From positions 1-60,392 of the forward strand of contig JAUCBJ010005821.1 in the NCBI GenBank assembly GCA_032718475.1: a DNA stretch of 60,392 nucleotides, written 5' to 3'. The notes under the pieces were generated by a model that saw only the letters and a list, made by a program, of their open reading frames with translations, ran no database searches and was not told the DNA's origin. Positions 35,480 through 47,152 of this stretch are shown here, piece after piece (within the stretch, counting starts at the first letter, position 1; each line of letters starts with the position of its first letter). The position numbers and the translations under genes are program-made. Source of the stretch: Nemertoderma westbladi. Taxonomy: Eukaryota > Xenacoelomorpha > Nemertodermatida > Nemertodermatidae.

Positions 35480-35790
35480 CACACTAGCAGAGTTAGTTTA
35501 GTAAAGACTTTAGGGGGTCACGTTATCGAGGTTAAACGAGATCTCGTCTGAGATGGGGTTCCAAGGAATCCCCGCCACGCGAATTGGAAGACTCTCCTCG
35601 TTGCATGTGGGGTTCATTGACCTCCTCTTGTGGAGGTTCATCGAAGCGCGAGTTAGCAGTTCATTGAGAGTTTCTCTGAGTATGTTAACACCACATCATC
35701 GACGTTGTAGTTTTGAGAGAGTCCTTCAATGTAGAAATGCCAGTTGCCGAAGGGAGTGCAACTAAGGATTATGATTTTCTTAAGGTAGAA
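35480..35790 (-). pseudogene. Possible BEL/Pao pol remnant
   Basis: A short minus-strand frame reads SLPIRVAGIPWNPISDEISF, which resembles the stretch after the reverse transcriptase in BEL/Pao pol ('R-xLGxxW...D-F-F'). It has frameshifts and no flanking LTR was found. Confidence 0.35.
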
Positions 35791-36198
35791 AGTGAAAAAC
35801 GTTTATTTATTGCACGCAATAACTGAGTTTATTTAATATTGGGATAATATGGAGATACAAGGAGGAAAACAATTAATTCAGTAGACTTTGCAGCAGGGGT
35901 TTGCACAATGTACCAGGTTGTCGACTCGAGAGTGAGGAAAAAGTGGCGAGCAGCTCCTTAAATACCTTCTCTGGAAGCGATCTGATTAGGTAGCTAAGGA
36001 GACTGGTGAGTGGCCAGTCTGTAACTTTTTGTTCCAAAATGTGGGAACACTCCCGCTAGAGGTGTGTATAGGAGCTCTATGCTTGACGTGTATATATTAT
36101 GTATGTATATACTTGACGGTTAGAAATCCTATGCCTATAAGAATGAGGCATTATTATTGCCCGATTCATACTTTACCTATACTTTTATCAATTTTCAG

Positions 36199-36362
36199 AA
36201 GGATGTCTTAACAAGAACAGCATTCCAATGTTCGTTGAGTCGTCAGACTGTGAAGGTATCGAATGCTCCAACTACTACACTGGAACAAACTCTAAATTGC
36301 AGAGTCAGTTTGCCGATTTAAGAGTTGCATGTTTTGCAAGATTAGTTTGTCCTGAAAGCGAG
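36199..36362 (+). CDS. Host gene exon 13
   Basis: 164 bp, phase 1 in and 0 out. It starts GCLNKNSIPMFVESSDC and ends LVCPESE before GAG|GTAATT. It has the same phase pattern as exon 8, hinting at a duplicated exon group (8-10 and 13-14). Confidence 0.85.
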
Positions 36363-37098
36363 GTAATTATTGTCCTTGCTGTATTGTAATCTTTTATCCT
36401 ATATTTATTGTTTCAGACAGCCTGTTGGAAAAAGTAAACAGTAAACTTCTTATAATAGAAATGTAAAAGGGAAACGTGTCTAACTTTTTACAATTCTTTA
36501 GGTATTCTTAAATTTAAATGATTTAAATGATGTTCTACAAATTTTTTCCCATGCAATATGTAATTTTTTAATTTTTCTCAAATTGGAACGTTTACAAAAG
36601 AAATTTGAACTACATTATTTCACTACAGTATGTAGCTTCCATAGTTACTGCGATTCCATTTACTTTACTTTTATAATCCTGATGCTGCCTCATTCAATGT
36701 TAAATAAATTAATGTTATGGAATATTATACCTATATTTATTTATAGAGAGCAGCTCAAATACATAAAAGTAGTAAAACCTATATATTTGATATTGAGTTG
36801 TTTTGACATAACCCCTATAAAATCAATTTAATCCTATGGGGTCCAGTACTACTATTATCTCTCAAAAAAGTACTCGTTTTCGCCCAATTTTGGAACATAT
36901 TCGTGGGAAAAAGTAACAATTTAAGAATAACAGAATTGTTTTATTTTTTCTCAATTATTCATAGATTTATTGTATAAATTGTATAAGTATGCTAACATAA
37001 CAGTCTTATTCCCTTTTTATGAGATATAAAAGTAAATTATTTAACTTTATATAATGCTATTGGTGCTAAATTGGTGTTGATATATTGCATTTGTTTAG
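36363..37098 (+). other. Intron 13
   Basis: AT-rich, with no recognised element. Confidence 0.6.
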
Positions 37099-37222
37099 GT
37101 TACCATAGTTTCATTAAATGGAGATCTTTCTTGTCAAACTCAATGTGAATCAGGTTATCCTAACTGTGTTGATAAATTCTGCACTGCTGGGTATGAACCG
37201 AGATGGGATCGAACCTGCCAAA
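37099..37222 (+). CDS. Host gene exon 14, cysteine module
   Basis: 124 bp, phase 0 in and 1 out. It includes CQTQCESGYPNCVDKFC and ends RWDRTCQ. It is a paralogue of exon 10 with one C-x-C pair reduced. Confidence 0.9.
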
Positions 37223-37591
37223 GTAAGTCCTAATTAACTGAACACATAAGATGTTAAGTAGAGATGTACTGTTTCATCTTATATTCTTCTATAAGCGGTT
37301 TTTAACAGCACGTAACAGTGTTGTTAAAAAAAAAACGAAAGATACAAATGAAATCCTTAAATTATCAAAGGGATAGATAAATATTGCGAATTTTATTTAG
37401 AGTATTGATTTGATACAATTATTATACTAAAATTATTTTGAGGCATCTTTTGAAGTAAGTTGTGGGGGTAAAAATAAATAAGATATAATGGTGTAATAAT
37501 GATTTAAAATTTTCTTCGGATTACAAGTTTTCGCTATTCTCATGAATATTCTTGTTAATTAATTTATTCGAATATTATTTTTTATATTTAG

Positions 37592-37737
37592 GAGTTGATT
37601 GTAACAGAGACAATGATAACTGCCAATGTGGGAACGAATGGGATCCCTTCAGTTGTCATTGCGATATTACATTTTCTCCCGATGGTAATGGATATTGTAC
37701 ACAAATATGCAATCAAGCCAATGACATTAATTGCAAT
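37592..37737 (+). CDS. Host gene exon 15, cysteine module
   Basis: 146 bp, phase 1 in and 0 out. It reads VDCNRDNDNCQC, then CHCDITFSPDGNGYC, and ends NQANDINCN. It is a paralogue of exon 7. Confidence 0.9.
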
Positions 37738-37782
37738 GTAAGAATAATTGTTTAACAATCTTATTAGTAATATTAGTTTGTC

Positions 37783-38895
37783 TTGTCTACTACTACTAGG
37801 ATCGGCATGCTGCATTGCAGTAGCATTTTTAAGAATGCTGTGCCGGCTTGTCGACAAAATCTCCACATAATGGCCACAACTCCCTCTCACCCATGACATT
37901 TGCTAGATCATCCGCATCTTCAAGACCAGTGTCCTTTAAGATGCGTTTCAAGAAAGTCAGGGACTGTCCACCATGCTTATTCATTCCTTGAGGCTGCCAA
38001 CGCACAAGATTATGCACAGGCTGGTCCTCATGGCGAAAGGAATGTCCTGCAAAGCGGAGGCGACTTTGTTCTAGTGTCAAGTTTGGGGGAACGAATGAGA
38101 CACCTCCAATGTTATATAGTGTCTGATTGGAGATGTCTGCATTTGTACTTGACACAATGAACCCGGCGTAGCATTCTTGTGAATGTGTCATCCAGAGATT
38201 TGGTGTCCTCAGCGGTTAGAGCCCAGCATGGACTCCCATAGAGGAGTACTGGAACTACTACTGCTCAAAATAATCGGATCTTAAGTTTCCGATTAATTCT
38301 CGGTGACTTCCAAATCCTGAAAAGCCTATACAAGGCTGCCCAAGCCTTTCTCTTACGAATTCGAAGGTCATCACTTGACGTCCACATGCTCGATCATACC
38401 ATCCTTTGAGCTTATGCTCATCCGGTCAGAGACTTGCTGAGGACTTTCAAAGTTAACTGTCAAAATTTTGGAATTTTTGGAGTTAATAAAAAGAACAACA
38501 CTAGAAGCAGCGTGTTCTAATGAGGTGAGGGGCCGTTGGGCTCCCTCTAGTGATTCTGAGAGTACTCCTAAGTCATCAGCAAAGTCTAGATCAGTTAGGT
38601 ACTTGGCAGGATTTCCTCAACTTCTGGAGCCAGTAGGTGGAGTTATCATCACCCCATCATCATTATGATGATCTAAGGACATGCATAGAACATAGTCAAC
38701 AACAATTACGAACAAGAATGGTGCAAGTGTGTCTCCCTGGAGGACGCCCCATAACACTTCAAATGGTTCTGTGTCACCATAAACAGTAGACACAAATGTT
38801 GTAGAACCATCGTATACTGATCTGATTGCTGCAATAATTTCATCAGGAATCCCATATAATGAAAGTACGCTGAACATACGTGAGTGAGTGAGAGT
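37783..38895 (-). mobile_element. 5'-truncated LINE copy (family 2)
   Basis: Closely similar to the LINE at 31.6-33.3 kb, from the TAG-repeat tail at 37,789 through SRLRFAGHSFRHEDQPVHNL to the VLWGVLQGDTLAPFLF block near 38,740. It has internal deletions (around 38,380) and frameshifts. It sits 45 bp after the exon 15 donor. Confidence 0.88.
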
Positions 38896-39879
38896 ACCCT
38901 CTTTACGTTTCAAAAGACGAAATATTAATAATAATAGGACGATTGAAAGTGAAACATCCCAACATCATGTACTGTTGTTTAATCGGCGCTAAATGATGGA
39001 AGATTCGTGTCTGTTTTGCCGAAAAACATCTAGAACACTAATCACTGGAGGACCTATTCGCATAAAGAACATCATAGCTTGTAGTGCAGCCCGTGAAAGT
39101 GATAACCTCAATGAGATTCTTCAGCGAAAACTTAATAACGATTCGGAACTGAATGTTATTTTTCACAAACAGTGCATTTCTACATATACTTCGAAACAAC
39201 ATATAGAGCGTGAGTTAAAACGACGACACATTTCCAACTCACAGAACTCATGACACATTTCTCATTTCCAGACACAGGACTCATTTCCAACTCATGTGGT
39301 AAAGTTTGTCTAAAGAAAGATGATAGTCATCCTAATCGCTGGGAGAGGGTGGTTCAGTGTAAGACCACGGTTGTTAAGGAAGAATTACTCCGGGTTTGTG
39401 ATTTGCGAATTCTAACTCATGGTGATAAATTTGCAGAAACTATCAAACTTCGCCTGGAAAGGCATAGACCTAACTTCTGTGTCAGCCCAATATCATAAAT
39501 CCTGCTATAGTTCATTTCGGGCCCCACAAAGCATTTTAACGGCTCTCCGTAAAGCAATACCAATTTCAGATGCAAAAAAGGACGTTGCGTTTAGAAAAGT
39601 TGTAAAGGAAATGGAACAGAACAAAAATAGGTCCCCCCCCCCCCCCCCCCCCCCTGTTGATTTGGAACTAGTTGATGGAAATGCTTCACTATACCATATT
39701 AATTGGATAAACAAGTTATCTGAGTATCCGCTTTTTGTGATGCCTACTGCAGCAAATATACAGATACAGTAGCTGAACACCATCATGAAACGTATATAAT
39801 ATTTGATCGTTACGTTCCAGGTAGCATTAAATCTTTAGAAAGGAAAAGCGTAATAAATCCAACAGTTATCAACAATATG

Positions 39880-40830
39880 AACTATCACTAGAAACAATTC
39901 TACCTTCCAGAGCGAACGCGTGCTATAGCGAACGCGTTCGTCCTCTGTCAGCTGGTAATTTCTTATTGTCAGGCCGTCTTCCCACAGAGCGGGAGTCATG
40001 AGCGCCTCCCTGTGTTCTTGATCGCCAACGATATGGAACCCCACAAAAGGGGATTCTTCCTTTGGAGGGACAGGGTACTTCTTCAAATGGCACTCCCTCT
40101 GCAACCAGATAATCCGAGACCTCCTTGGCCGACACCGAAGAGTCAAACCTTCCAATATAGATGTGGGTTTTCCGACTAACTGCAGGACTAACCGCCACGC
40201 AAAGGGGGCCACCGACTCGTTTACCTCGCTGTACTTCTCTTCCGCGCCTCCGCACGGTTTGGAATGTAATATCCTACTCCTTCTGAGTACGAGGCGTTCC
40301 GGTAACAGCTGGGATGTGCTCGCACTCCGTTGGGGATGAAACTGTGCTGGGCTGTTTGTTTGACTCGGGAGGACCCGCCCGCAAAGACCTGTCCGTCTGT
40401 TTATTTGTTTTAATCCTCAAGGAACGCGAGGGGTGAACGTGCGATTGGCGAGTGTGGGAGTCTTGGTCGTTCACCGGCGGGGCCAGCTCGTTAACTTTCA
40501 GGTTCCGATTAACCGCATTCGAGCCTGACAGCTGGGGATCAACTATGTGGCTAAATGATCGCGACAGATCGTTAGACTGGTTCGAGCGGCAATTCAGTAG
40601 ACACTTTGTCGCCTCTAGAGTTTCCTCCTTTGACTTGACCAGGTGGCCTCGTGTTTACGCGAGATCGCTCTGGGCCTAGGCGATCCTATCGAGAGACAGC
40701 AAGTAGAGAGACGACATGGACATTATGGAATCGATCAAAATCTTCTCATCGTCGTTGGAGATGTTCTTCTTTGATTTACAGGTGCAAATAATTGCGACTG
40801 ATTCAACTTTGAGTTTAACAAAGTTGGCAT
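39880..40830 (-). pseudogene. LINE ORF1-like fragment (RRM-like)
   Basis: Minus-strand frames give a possible Cys-rich start IICTCKSKKNISNDDEKIL, a polar linker, then KTHIYIGRFDSSVSAKEVSD followed by ESPFVGFHIVGDQEHREALM. The second half resembles the RRM-like domain of CR1-type ORF1 proteins, which ends in 'W-P-G-V-R-F'. Stops and at least one frameshift are present. It interrupts the decayed gene at 38,993-42,300. Confidence 0.5.
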
Positions 40831-41327
40831 CCATTGATCAGGGAGAGTAATAAATTCTAAACACCCAATATTGGCTTCAAATTATTAACACAAATAATAG
40901 GCTGAGAACCGTCGGTAGTTTTATAAACAAAATCTTAACAATAAAGAAAATCTTAATCAATTGATGTGTAATTAATTATACAACTCATAAATCAATTACA
41001 CCTTCTGGGGACTCTAATAATATATTCGAACATGAAGAAGCTGATGTTACTATTATTAGTTACATGTTAAAGTTATCTGATAATGACAACATCAGACATA
41101 TACAAATAACAACAGAAGATACTGACATTTTCGTACTAGCAGTATTCTTCTTCTGGCTATAGATTTAATGGGAAAATCATAAATATCAAGGCTAGAGTTT
41201 CGCCCGTGCCAACATTTTCATTTTGCACTAAAATGTGTATAATAATTTACTAGCTACTACTTTTTAATATTAGCTGGTTAGTGTGAAGTATTCTAGGATA
41301 TTTCGAATTATTATTTTGTTAAATAAT

Positions 41328-41704
41328 GTTCTAGAACATATTATTTTTTGTTCTAGAACATTATTTAAAACATATATATCTAGTAATTTTATGTACTCAA
41401 GTAATAATTTATAATTATAGCTAGTAATTTATACCTATAGCTATTATTTTTTATTTGGTTTCTGAGATATATACGTAGTTTTTTTTATTTTTAAAAATAA
41501 CTTATTGTTATTTTTTACAAATTTGTATTGTTCTTTAATTGAGTGTATAATTTCCATGAAGGCATTCTTTCATTAATTAAGTATCTGGCGTGGCCAGAGA
41601 TATCCGATCACCTTTGACCCGAATTTGTCGGGGCGAAAATTAATAATTTAAATGTTCTAGAACTTTTTTCAAAGTTCTAGAACACTTAATATATGTTCCA
41701 GAAC
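41328..41704. repeat. Cluster of GTTCTAGAAC palindromes
   Basis: Exact or near-exact copies at 41,328, 41,350, 41,654, 41,674 and 41,695 (the last GTTCCAGAAC). The core TTCnnGAA equals a heat-shock-factor half-site pair. Any regulatory role is speculation. Confidence 0.6.
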
Positions 41705-42300
41705 ATTTATTAAAAAAAACTGACAAAAAGCTTGAAAATTTGCTGAAAAATATAACGAAAGTGTTGGCACGGTCGGAACTGGTCCCAATATCACCACCAC
41801 TGCTATCCAACACGGAAATCAGTGTGCTGGTCTCCTTTCTTTACACGCTTTATCTGGTTGCGATACAGTATCATATCCACATGGGAAGGGAAAAAATAAC
41901 GCAATCAAATGTAATGTGTAGGTTGCACGAATCCCAGCAGATTTTCTGTGATCCAAATTTTACAGAAGAAGAATGGCTACAAATAGGCCTCTCGTTCATT
42001 ATACACCTCTATGGTGGTGGCATATCGGATACTCTGAATGAACTTCGACATAGGCTATTCACTACAAAGAAGCAACACCCTAAAGTATTCAAACTTCCCC
42101 CCACACAGAGTGCCGCTGTACAACATGTAAAACGGGCTCGTTTGCAAGTTTGCAAGCTGCTGATTATCCTGCACCTCCACTGTTGGTTGTTAACAAGTTT
42201 GGTTGGATGGCGATCAATGACAAACTGATACCGGATCCTGGCGTCTCATCCATTGCCCCAATTTCGATCCTTAAAATTGCAAGTCCGAAAGTGCCTGTTG

Positions 42301-43143
42301 ATGCGGCTGCTCTATAGCCGCTCTACCACTACCATTTACTACAATATGCACCTGCACCACTTCAAAGTGTAAAAATAAATACGATGTTTAAAGCAATGTT
42401 CCGTTTAAATAAATAATTTAATAAACATACAACTCTTCTAGCTGATTGATTAACTTTCGTAATACCAGTAATGGAGAATATTTGGGATAGATACCCAGAT
42501 AGGTACGCAGTAAAGAATGATGGCACATTGAATCTACTGTACCTATTTTCTGCAAACGTTGGAAAGATAAAGGTCAAAATTTGCATTTGAAAGGAGAAAA
42601 CGAACTCATCTAATTAAATGAAAAACTAAATGTGATTAATAACCCCCCCCCCCCCCCCCCCCCCCCAGTGATGATAATTGTTTGCTTTTATAAATAGTTA
42701 CATAAATAATCTAAAGTTTAATAGTTGGCATATCTTAATAAACATCACAAAGGCCAAAATTTATGATTAATAATGTTGCTATCGGCAATCTAATGGGTCT
42801 AGGTTCAGCCCTGCCAGGGTCCACTCAGCTGTCAAGTCTCGTAGTGCGAGCAGAAGTAAATGTCATATATTTGAGTTTCAATATAATATCAGCGTATGTA
42901 GGCCTATAATGTTACGGTAAGTATCAAATATGGTGCGCTGCAGCCATGATGCAGATTAGCGTGGGAATATGGAGTTTTCTAGTGTTTTCTACGGACTTTG
43001 TTATCTAACTTATTCACATTTCGCAATACAACCAATGATTTCAGTTAATTTGCATTATCGACAACTATATTTTAATTTTTCTCATGTAAAAGTATCACGG
43101 TATTCTAGTAGAGACAAAGTTTTACAACGCATTTAATTTGTAG
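42301..43143 (+). other. Intron 15 right part with C tract and SINE fragment
   Basis: A C-homopolymer of about 23 at 42,643-42,666 and a 3' tRNA-half SINE fragment at 42,796-42,845. Nothing else. Confidence 0.6.
42796..42845 (+). mobile_element. tRNA-derived SINE fragment
   Basis: AGGTTCAGCCCTGCCAGGGT and CCACTCAGC match the B-box region of the SINE at 52,650. Both ends are truncated. Confidence 0.65.
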
Positions 43144-43334
43144 AGAAATTGCTCCACTACTGCTGAGGGCAGACTCTGTCTGTGCGATAGGGGGTTCACA
43201 CCGTATTTCAACTACGCAATACTCAAGGTCAACTGCGCACCGGTGGAATGTAACCATGGGAATGCGATGTGCGAATGTAAGGAAAACATAAACTCTTTGG
43301 ATTACTTATGGGATTGGAGGGAAACATCATGCAG
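43144..43334 (+). CDS. Host gene exon 16, EGF-like
   Basis: 191 bp, phase 0 in and 2 out. It reads RNCSTTAEGRLCLCDRGFTP, then CAPVECNHGNAMCECKENI, ending TSC before AG|GTAGGT. Confidence 0.88.
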
Positions 43335-43641
43335 GTAGGTTAAATTTTGATTTCAAAACAAAATTTCGTACATTCAAATGTAGCGCTATATAGCATATGA
43401 TGACAAACATACAATTATACTTTTAAAAAGGTTAGATCACTAGTTAATCACTCTAATTACATTACCTTGACAACTAGGTAAATACAAAGACAGAGGATTG
43501 TTAGTAGCTGTTTATTTTAAGAGGACCATTAATTAACGCGTTCTATACTACTATACAATTTTAAGAGGCCCAAAAACAAACCCACATTGGTAAATTTGAA
43601 GTCAAATAGTTTCCTATTTAATTGGTTCTTTATGTTTTTAG

Positions 43642-43865
43642 ATGCTCAGCCGGTTGGTGGAGTGATGATATGATATACCCCCCTAACCCGGGTGAATGTT
43701 TACGGTATTACTGCGAGCTGCCAGATTGCGAAGATGATGCGGACTGGAGGTGCCAGGAATGCGAGAGAGCGAGTAGAAATATAATGAATTGTTTTTGCGC
43801 AGTCGGTTATATTCCATATACTTTTACTCCGTCTGGGATGACAAAACCTTTTACTGTATGTATTG
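43642..43865 (+). CDS. Host gene exon 17, EGF-like
   Basis: 224 bp, phase 2 in and 1 out. It reads CSAGWWSDDMIYPPNPGEC, then CQECERASRNIMNCFCAVGY, ending TVCI. This is the last cysteine-dense exon before the WSC-like part. Confidence 0.88.
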
Positions 43866-44107
43866 GTAAGTAATTTACAAATCAGCTATTATTTAACTTT
43901 TAATTATTTAATTCACTCGATGTCGGCATATTGCATTGGTAAGTAATAACTCATCTTTTAGTGTTTTCTTATTAGAAAACTGCATTTCTGATGTACTACA
44001 GTAGTGGCAAAATGGCGCAATATGAAGTCTTCTACACATCTCTGACGTGGTGGATGGTAGCCATGATGGATGGTGGATTGTAGTAACCGCAATTGAATGC
44101 GTTGAAT

Positions 44108-44510
44108 TACTACTACTACTAGTTCGAGCGAACTCGGACAGTGGAAATGAGATCCTTCCAGGATTCCCGATTCTCCAACTACTACTAGGTCGAGCAAACT
44201 CGGACAGTGGAAGTGAGATCCTTCCAGGCTTCCCGATTCTCCAACTACTACTAGGTCGAGCAAACTCGGACAGTGGAAATGAGATCCTTCCAGGCTTCCC
44301 GATTCTCCATAGTTGTCACAATTTCGTTTCTCCCAAGTTCAGTATCACTTTCAAGTTGATCTATATATGTTATGGCCGGTCGTCCACTTCTATACTTTCC
44401 ATGAGTTGGTTGCCAGAAAAGTAGATCTGGTATGACCTCATGCTTATTCTCCTGCAGTGACATTGAATCTTAATCTGCGTTCACGGAGGGTGGTTGATAC
44501 AGATGGTGTT
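44108..44510 (-). mobile_element. LINE family 1 3' end with triplicated tail
   Basis: Three direct copies of about 70 bp (TACTACTACTAG, CGAACTCGGACAGTGGAA, GATCCTTCCAGG) occupy 44,108-44,310. The last continues into sequence matching 25,655-25,900 of the large LINE. The copies are nested 3' ends. Confidence 0.8.
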
Positions 44511-44679
44511 GTACCATAGAGCTCGGCTTTTATCATTTTCTCAAACTTTTGTTAGGCATATAATAATGTGAATAGTTATTATAATTTACAATTGGCATAT
44601 TAAAGATCCCACTTTTGAAGGAAGGATAAGTATAATAATTGACCTGTCAAACAAACTAACTAACTACGTTTCATTATAG

Positions 44680-44832
44680 ATAAATATATTGAGCCTCTCG
44701 GATGTTGGAAATCTAGTGAGTTGAATATTCCGAGCGCCGAGGGAAATCCCCACAATCATTATCTGAGCAGAGCTGTTGGAAGTCGTTCAGCTGTTGAGGA
44801 AGAATTATGCGGTTGGGCCGCGAAAGATGCAG
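44680..44832 (+). CDS. Host gene exon 18, WSC-like module 1 start
   Basis: 153 bp, phase 1-1. It starts DKYIEPLGCWKSSELNIPSA and ends EEELCGWAAKDA. The 'GCWK ... IPS-EG' opening and the following C-x-x-A-A-K-x-G in the next exon match WSC-like carbohydrate-binding domains. Confidence 0.85.
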
Positions 44833-44859
44833 GTATATTAGAACTATATTAGTTATTGA

Positions 44860-44996
44860 ACATTGATAATGCTCCCCAAAGCGAAAAATATCAACCGTCC
44901 CTATTGGGGCTCGAATCCGGTACCTAGGTTTAAAATTTCCGGTTATCATTAGCCGGGTGTGTGTGTCTATGACAACTGAGCTACTACCAGGACGCA
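44860..44996 (-). mobile_element. tRNA-derived SINE
   Basis: On the minus strand TAGTAGCTCAGTTG (A box) and GGATTCGAGCCCC (B box) are separated by a tRNA-like distance with a GT microsatellite between them. The spacing and lack of a clean cloverleaf point to a SINE, not a functional tRNA gene. It sits inside intron 18. Confidence 0.6.
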
Positions 44997-45601
44997 TGAA
45001 GAATATTTACTATATACTGGCATGTCGTTGTACATGAGGTGTGCTTTTACTAGATTCTTCGTCAAAGTTTACAAAGGGACAATGACAAATTTTCAAAATG
45101 GTAAATGATTGTACGCTTAGCGTGACACGTTGATAAAAAGTGGGAATCCGAAATATATGCGTAACTTACTTTATGAATATTCGCAAACATTCTAAACTAT
45201 TGTGATATTTTCTATACATGCCCTATAATTAATAAAATAAAATTAGTGGCTTTTATCTGGTTAACACCGATCTCGAATGTATATAAATATAGGAAACTGA
45301 TCATAACACTGACAGACACACAACGTCAATAATATACCGCTTACGCTCCCTAATAACCATAATTTATTAAATGGCTTTACCAATTAAGCATTTTCCTTGC
45401 GTTGTACCATTCACATTAACACTATTTCCAAGAGTTAGAAATATATCTATAAAAAATATGAAATATATTTAGCGTGGGGGGGGACTCAGCTGTTCTGCAG
45501 TATACCGATAGAGGACGTCTATAGGCAATGATTGACCTCTATGCTCAGCTGTCTCTTACATCACCAATACCCCACGGACATCATTACTTTATGCGTTATA
45601 G
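44997..45601 (+). other. Rest of intron 18
   Basis: AT-rich, with a short G tract near 45,475. Nothing else recognised. Confidence 0.6.
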
Positions 45602-45746
45602 GCGTTAGTACGTTTGGTTTGCTCGGTGGGGCGTGCCACTTTTCGGTTGACGCCGCTGACACGTATTCGGTTAATGGCGAAGCTAGTGGTTGTAGCGAAC
45701 CTGACGACAAGTTCAGTATGGCAGTTAGCGAACAGAAGGGAGTATG
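45602..45746 (+). CDS. Host gene exon 19, WSC-like module 1 end
   Basis: 145 bp, phase 1 in and 2 out. It reads GVSTFGLLGGACHFSVDAA and later SGCSEPDDKFSMAVSE. The FGLLGGAC core is the signature shared with exon 20. Confidence 0.87.
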
Positions 45747-46193
45747 GTGAGTTGCAATTTAATATAATATTTATTTGTAATTTTGAAATATAACACCTTA
45801 CACTAATTTAATTGATAAATATACAATTATTATATTGTAGGTATATTTTATAATGTATATGTTTGTCGGTGGAGTGGGATGCGGGAGCGCTTCCTGATTG
45901 GTTGGAACTGTCGGGGGCGGGGGGGGGGGGGTTACATTATGTATTCCTCCTCCGTCCAACCTCCTCTCTCGATGCTGAATGAATGCCATTTTGTTTACCA
46001 AACGGCAAGGTTGTTGGTTTGAGGTGCTTTGTTTTGGCCTGACAGACCGCTACTAAGCCCACCATTACACTTATATTATATTTTATAAAACAATACTCTG
46101 TTTACGTTATAATTAGTTATTATTTTATATAATAATTCACTTTACATATCCCAATTAGCGTCTTCATTTATATCACATAATTAAATTCTTTAG
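45747..46193 (+). other. Intron 19
   Basis: It contains a G-rich tract at 45,905-45,930. Otherwise AT-rich. Confidence 0.6.
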
Positions 46194-46407
46194 GTTGGCT
46201 AATTTGCGTGGGTGTTGGAGAATCGAAAGTGTCGAGGAATTACCTTCAGTTTCTGGGAATGTCGAGGATTGTATGCGCGCGTCGTTGAGAGATGATCCCG
46301 AATCGACGTTGTTTGGTCGCTACGGAGGTTCGAGTTGTGTTAAAGGAGTCTCTATAGAGAGCAAACCTTTCAGTTTCACCTGTAAAGGGAGTGATGAATA
46401 TGTTGAA
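46194..46407 (+). CDS. Host gene exon 20, WSC-like module 2
   Basis: 214 bp, phase 2 in and 0 out. It reads LRGCWRIESVEELPSVSG and STLFGRYGGSSCVKGVSI, repeating the GCW...FGxxGGxxC plan. The donor GAA|GTTAGT lies just before an in-frame stop, which supports splicing there. Confidence 0.86.
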
Positions 46408-46970
46408 GTTAGTTAAGTGATAACTGAAGTCCATATATTAATCATTTATTCACATATACTTTATAAAGTATGTTTTGATGAAAATTGATGAAAACTGATG
46501 AAAAATTGAATAAATATTCACTTTGCGCAAAAGCCTTATTATTACTGTATGTGTTGAAGCGATCATATCTGAAGTCATAGGAATTATTCAAATTGGTGAA
46601 TTAAGTTGTTTTTTATCTCCCTTTTATAATATTTTCCTTTGAAAAAGTTACAATATTATTATAAATATATTATAAATATATAATTAGTATATTTCATGCT
46701 TTTCAAATAACAATCACAACACCGAGCGTTTATAAAAGTGAATTGTCAAACAAACAATGGCTAACAACAATCCGTTTCTTTTGTCAATAATGGTGGTTGT
46801 ATCCTTTCCTATATAAGTATAATAACAAACTGTTATACTATTCAAATTATTTATGTTGTACTTTGTTTCCGGGGAAATGAAGTAATTATGTATTTATATG
46901 GAACTATTTGTTTATCTATATTATAATGATGCCAAGTTACAATAACTTAAGTATTTATTAATTTTTTTAG
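46408..46970 (+). other. Intron 20
   Basis: AT-rich intron with no recognised element. Confidence 0.6.
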
Positions 46971-47152
46971 GTATTTAAACGGTTTAAGGAATCGGATATC
47001 CTGCGAGATGGTATCTCTACTGTCCTGGTACCGGTCTCTCACAGAGAGTCTGTTCCTTTTCCAGTAGAGTTCAGCCACAAGTTCTTTAGAGACGTTCCTA
47101 TTAACAATTTATATTCCTTGGGTGATCAATGTTCTGAAACCTCAGATTTCAG
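46971..47152 (+). CDS. Host gene exon 21
   Basis: 182 bp, phase 0 in and 2 out. It starts VFKRFKESDILRDGISTVL and ends CSETSDF before AG|GTATTA. The fold is not recognised. Confidence 0.83.

Larger units (their letters stand above)
34938..36198. other. Right end of giant intron 12
   Basis: Apart from a perfect hairpin at 35,221 and a retroelement remnant near 35.5 kb, I see only AT-rich intronic DNA. Confidence 0.6.
38993..42300 (+). pseudogene. Decayed transposon-derived gene of an unnamed repetitive family
   Basis: Fragments in order along the plus strand: a zinc-binding-like N-terminus CLFCRKTSRTL with IFHKQCISTYTSK (38,993-39,250); a second Cys region with YHKSCYSSFRAP (39,250-39,640); a C-homopolymer; VIFDRYVPGSIKS-like sequence (about 39,795-39,840, first residue approximate); HEEADVTIISYMLKL and TEDTDIFVLAV (41,020-41,165); then LYGGGISDTLNELRHRLF and LPPTQSAAVQHVKRARLQV (41,740-42,180). 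I recognise the motif order from large multicopy gene families in invertebrate genomes that appear transposon-linked, but no catalytic assignment is safe. Multiple stops and an inserted LINE ORF1 fragment make it non-functional. Confidence 0.6.

Noticed and set aside
44900-44996. tRNA gene on the minus strand
   Set aside because: A GT microsatellite and long spacing between the boxes spoil the cloverleaf; it fits a SINE better.
46470-46505. Additional hammerhead-like ACTGATGA sequence
   Set aside because: It has no GAAAC partner, no stem II and no stem I complement.
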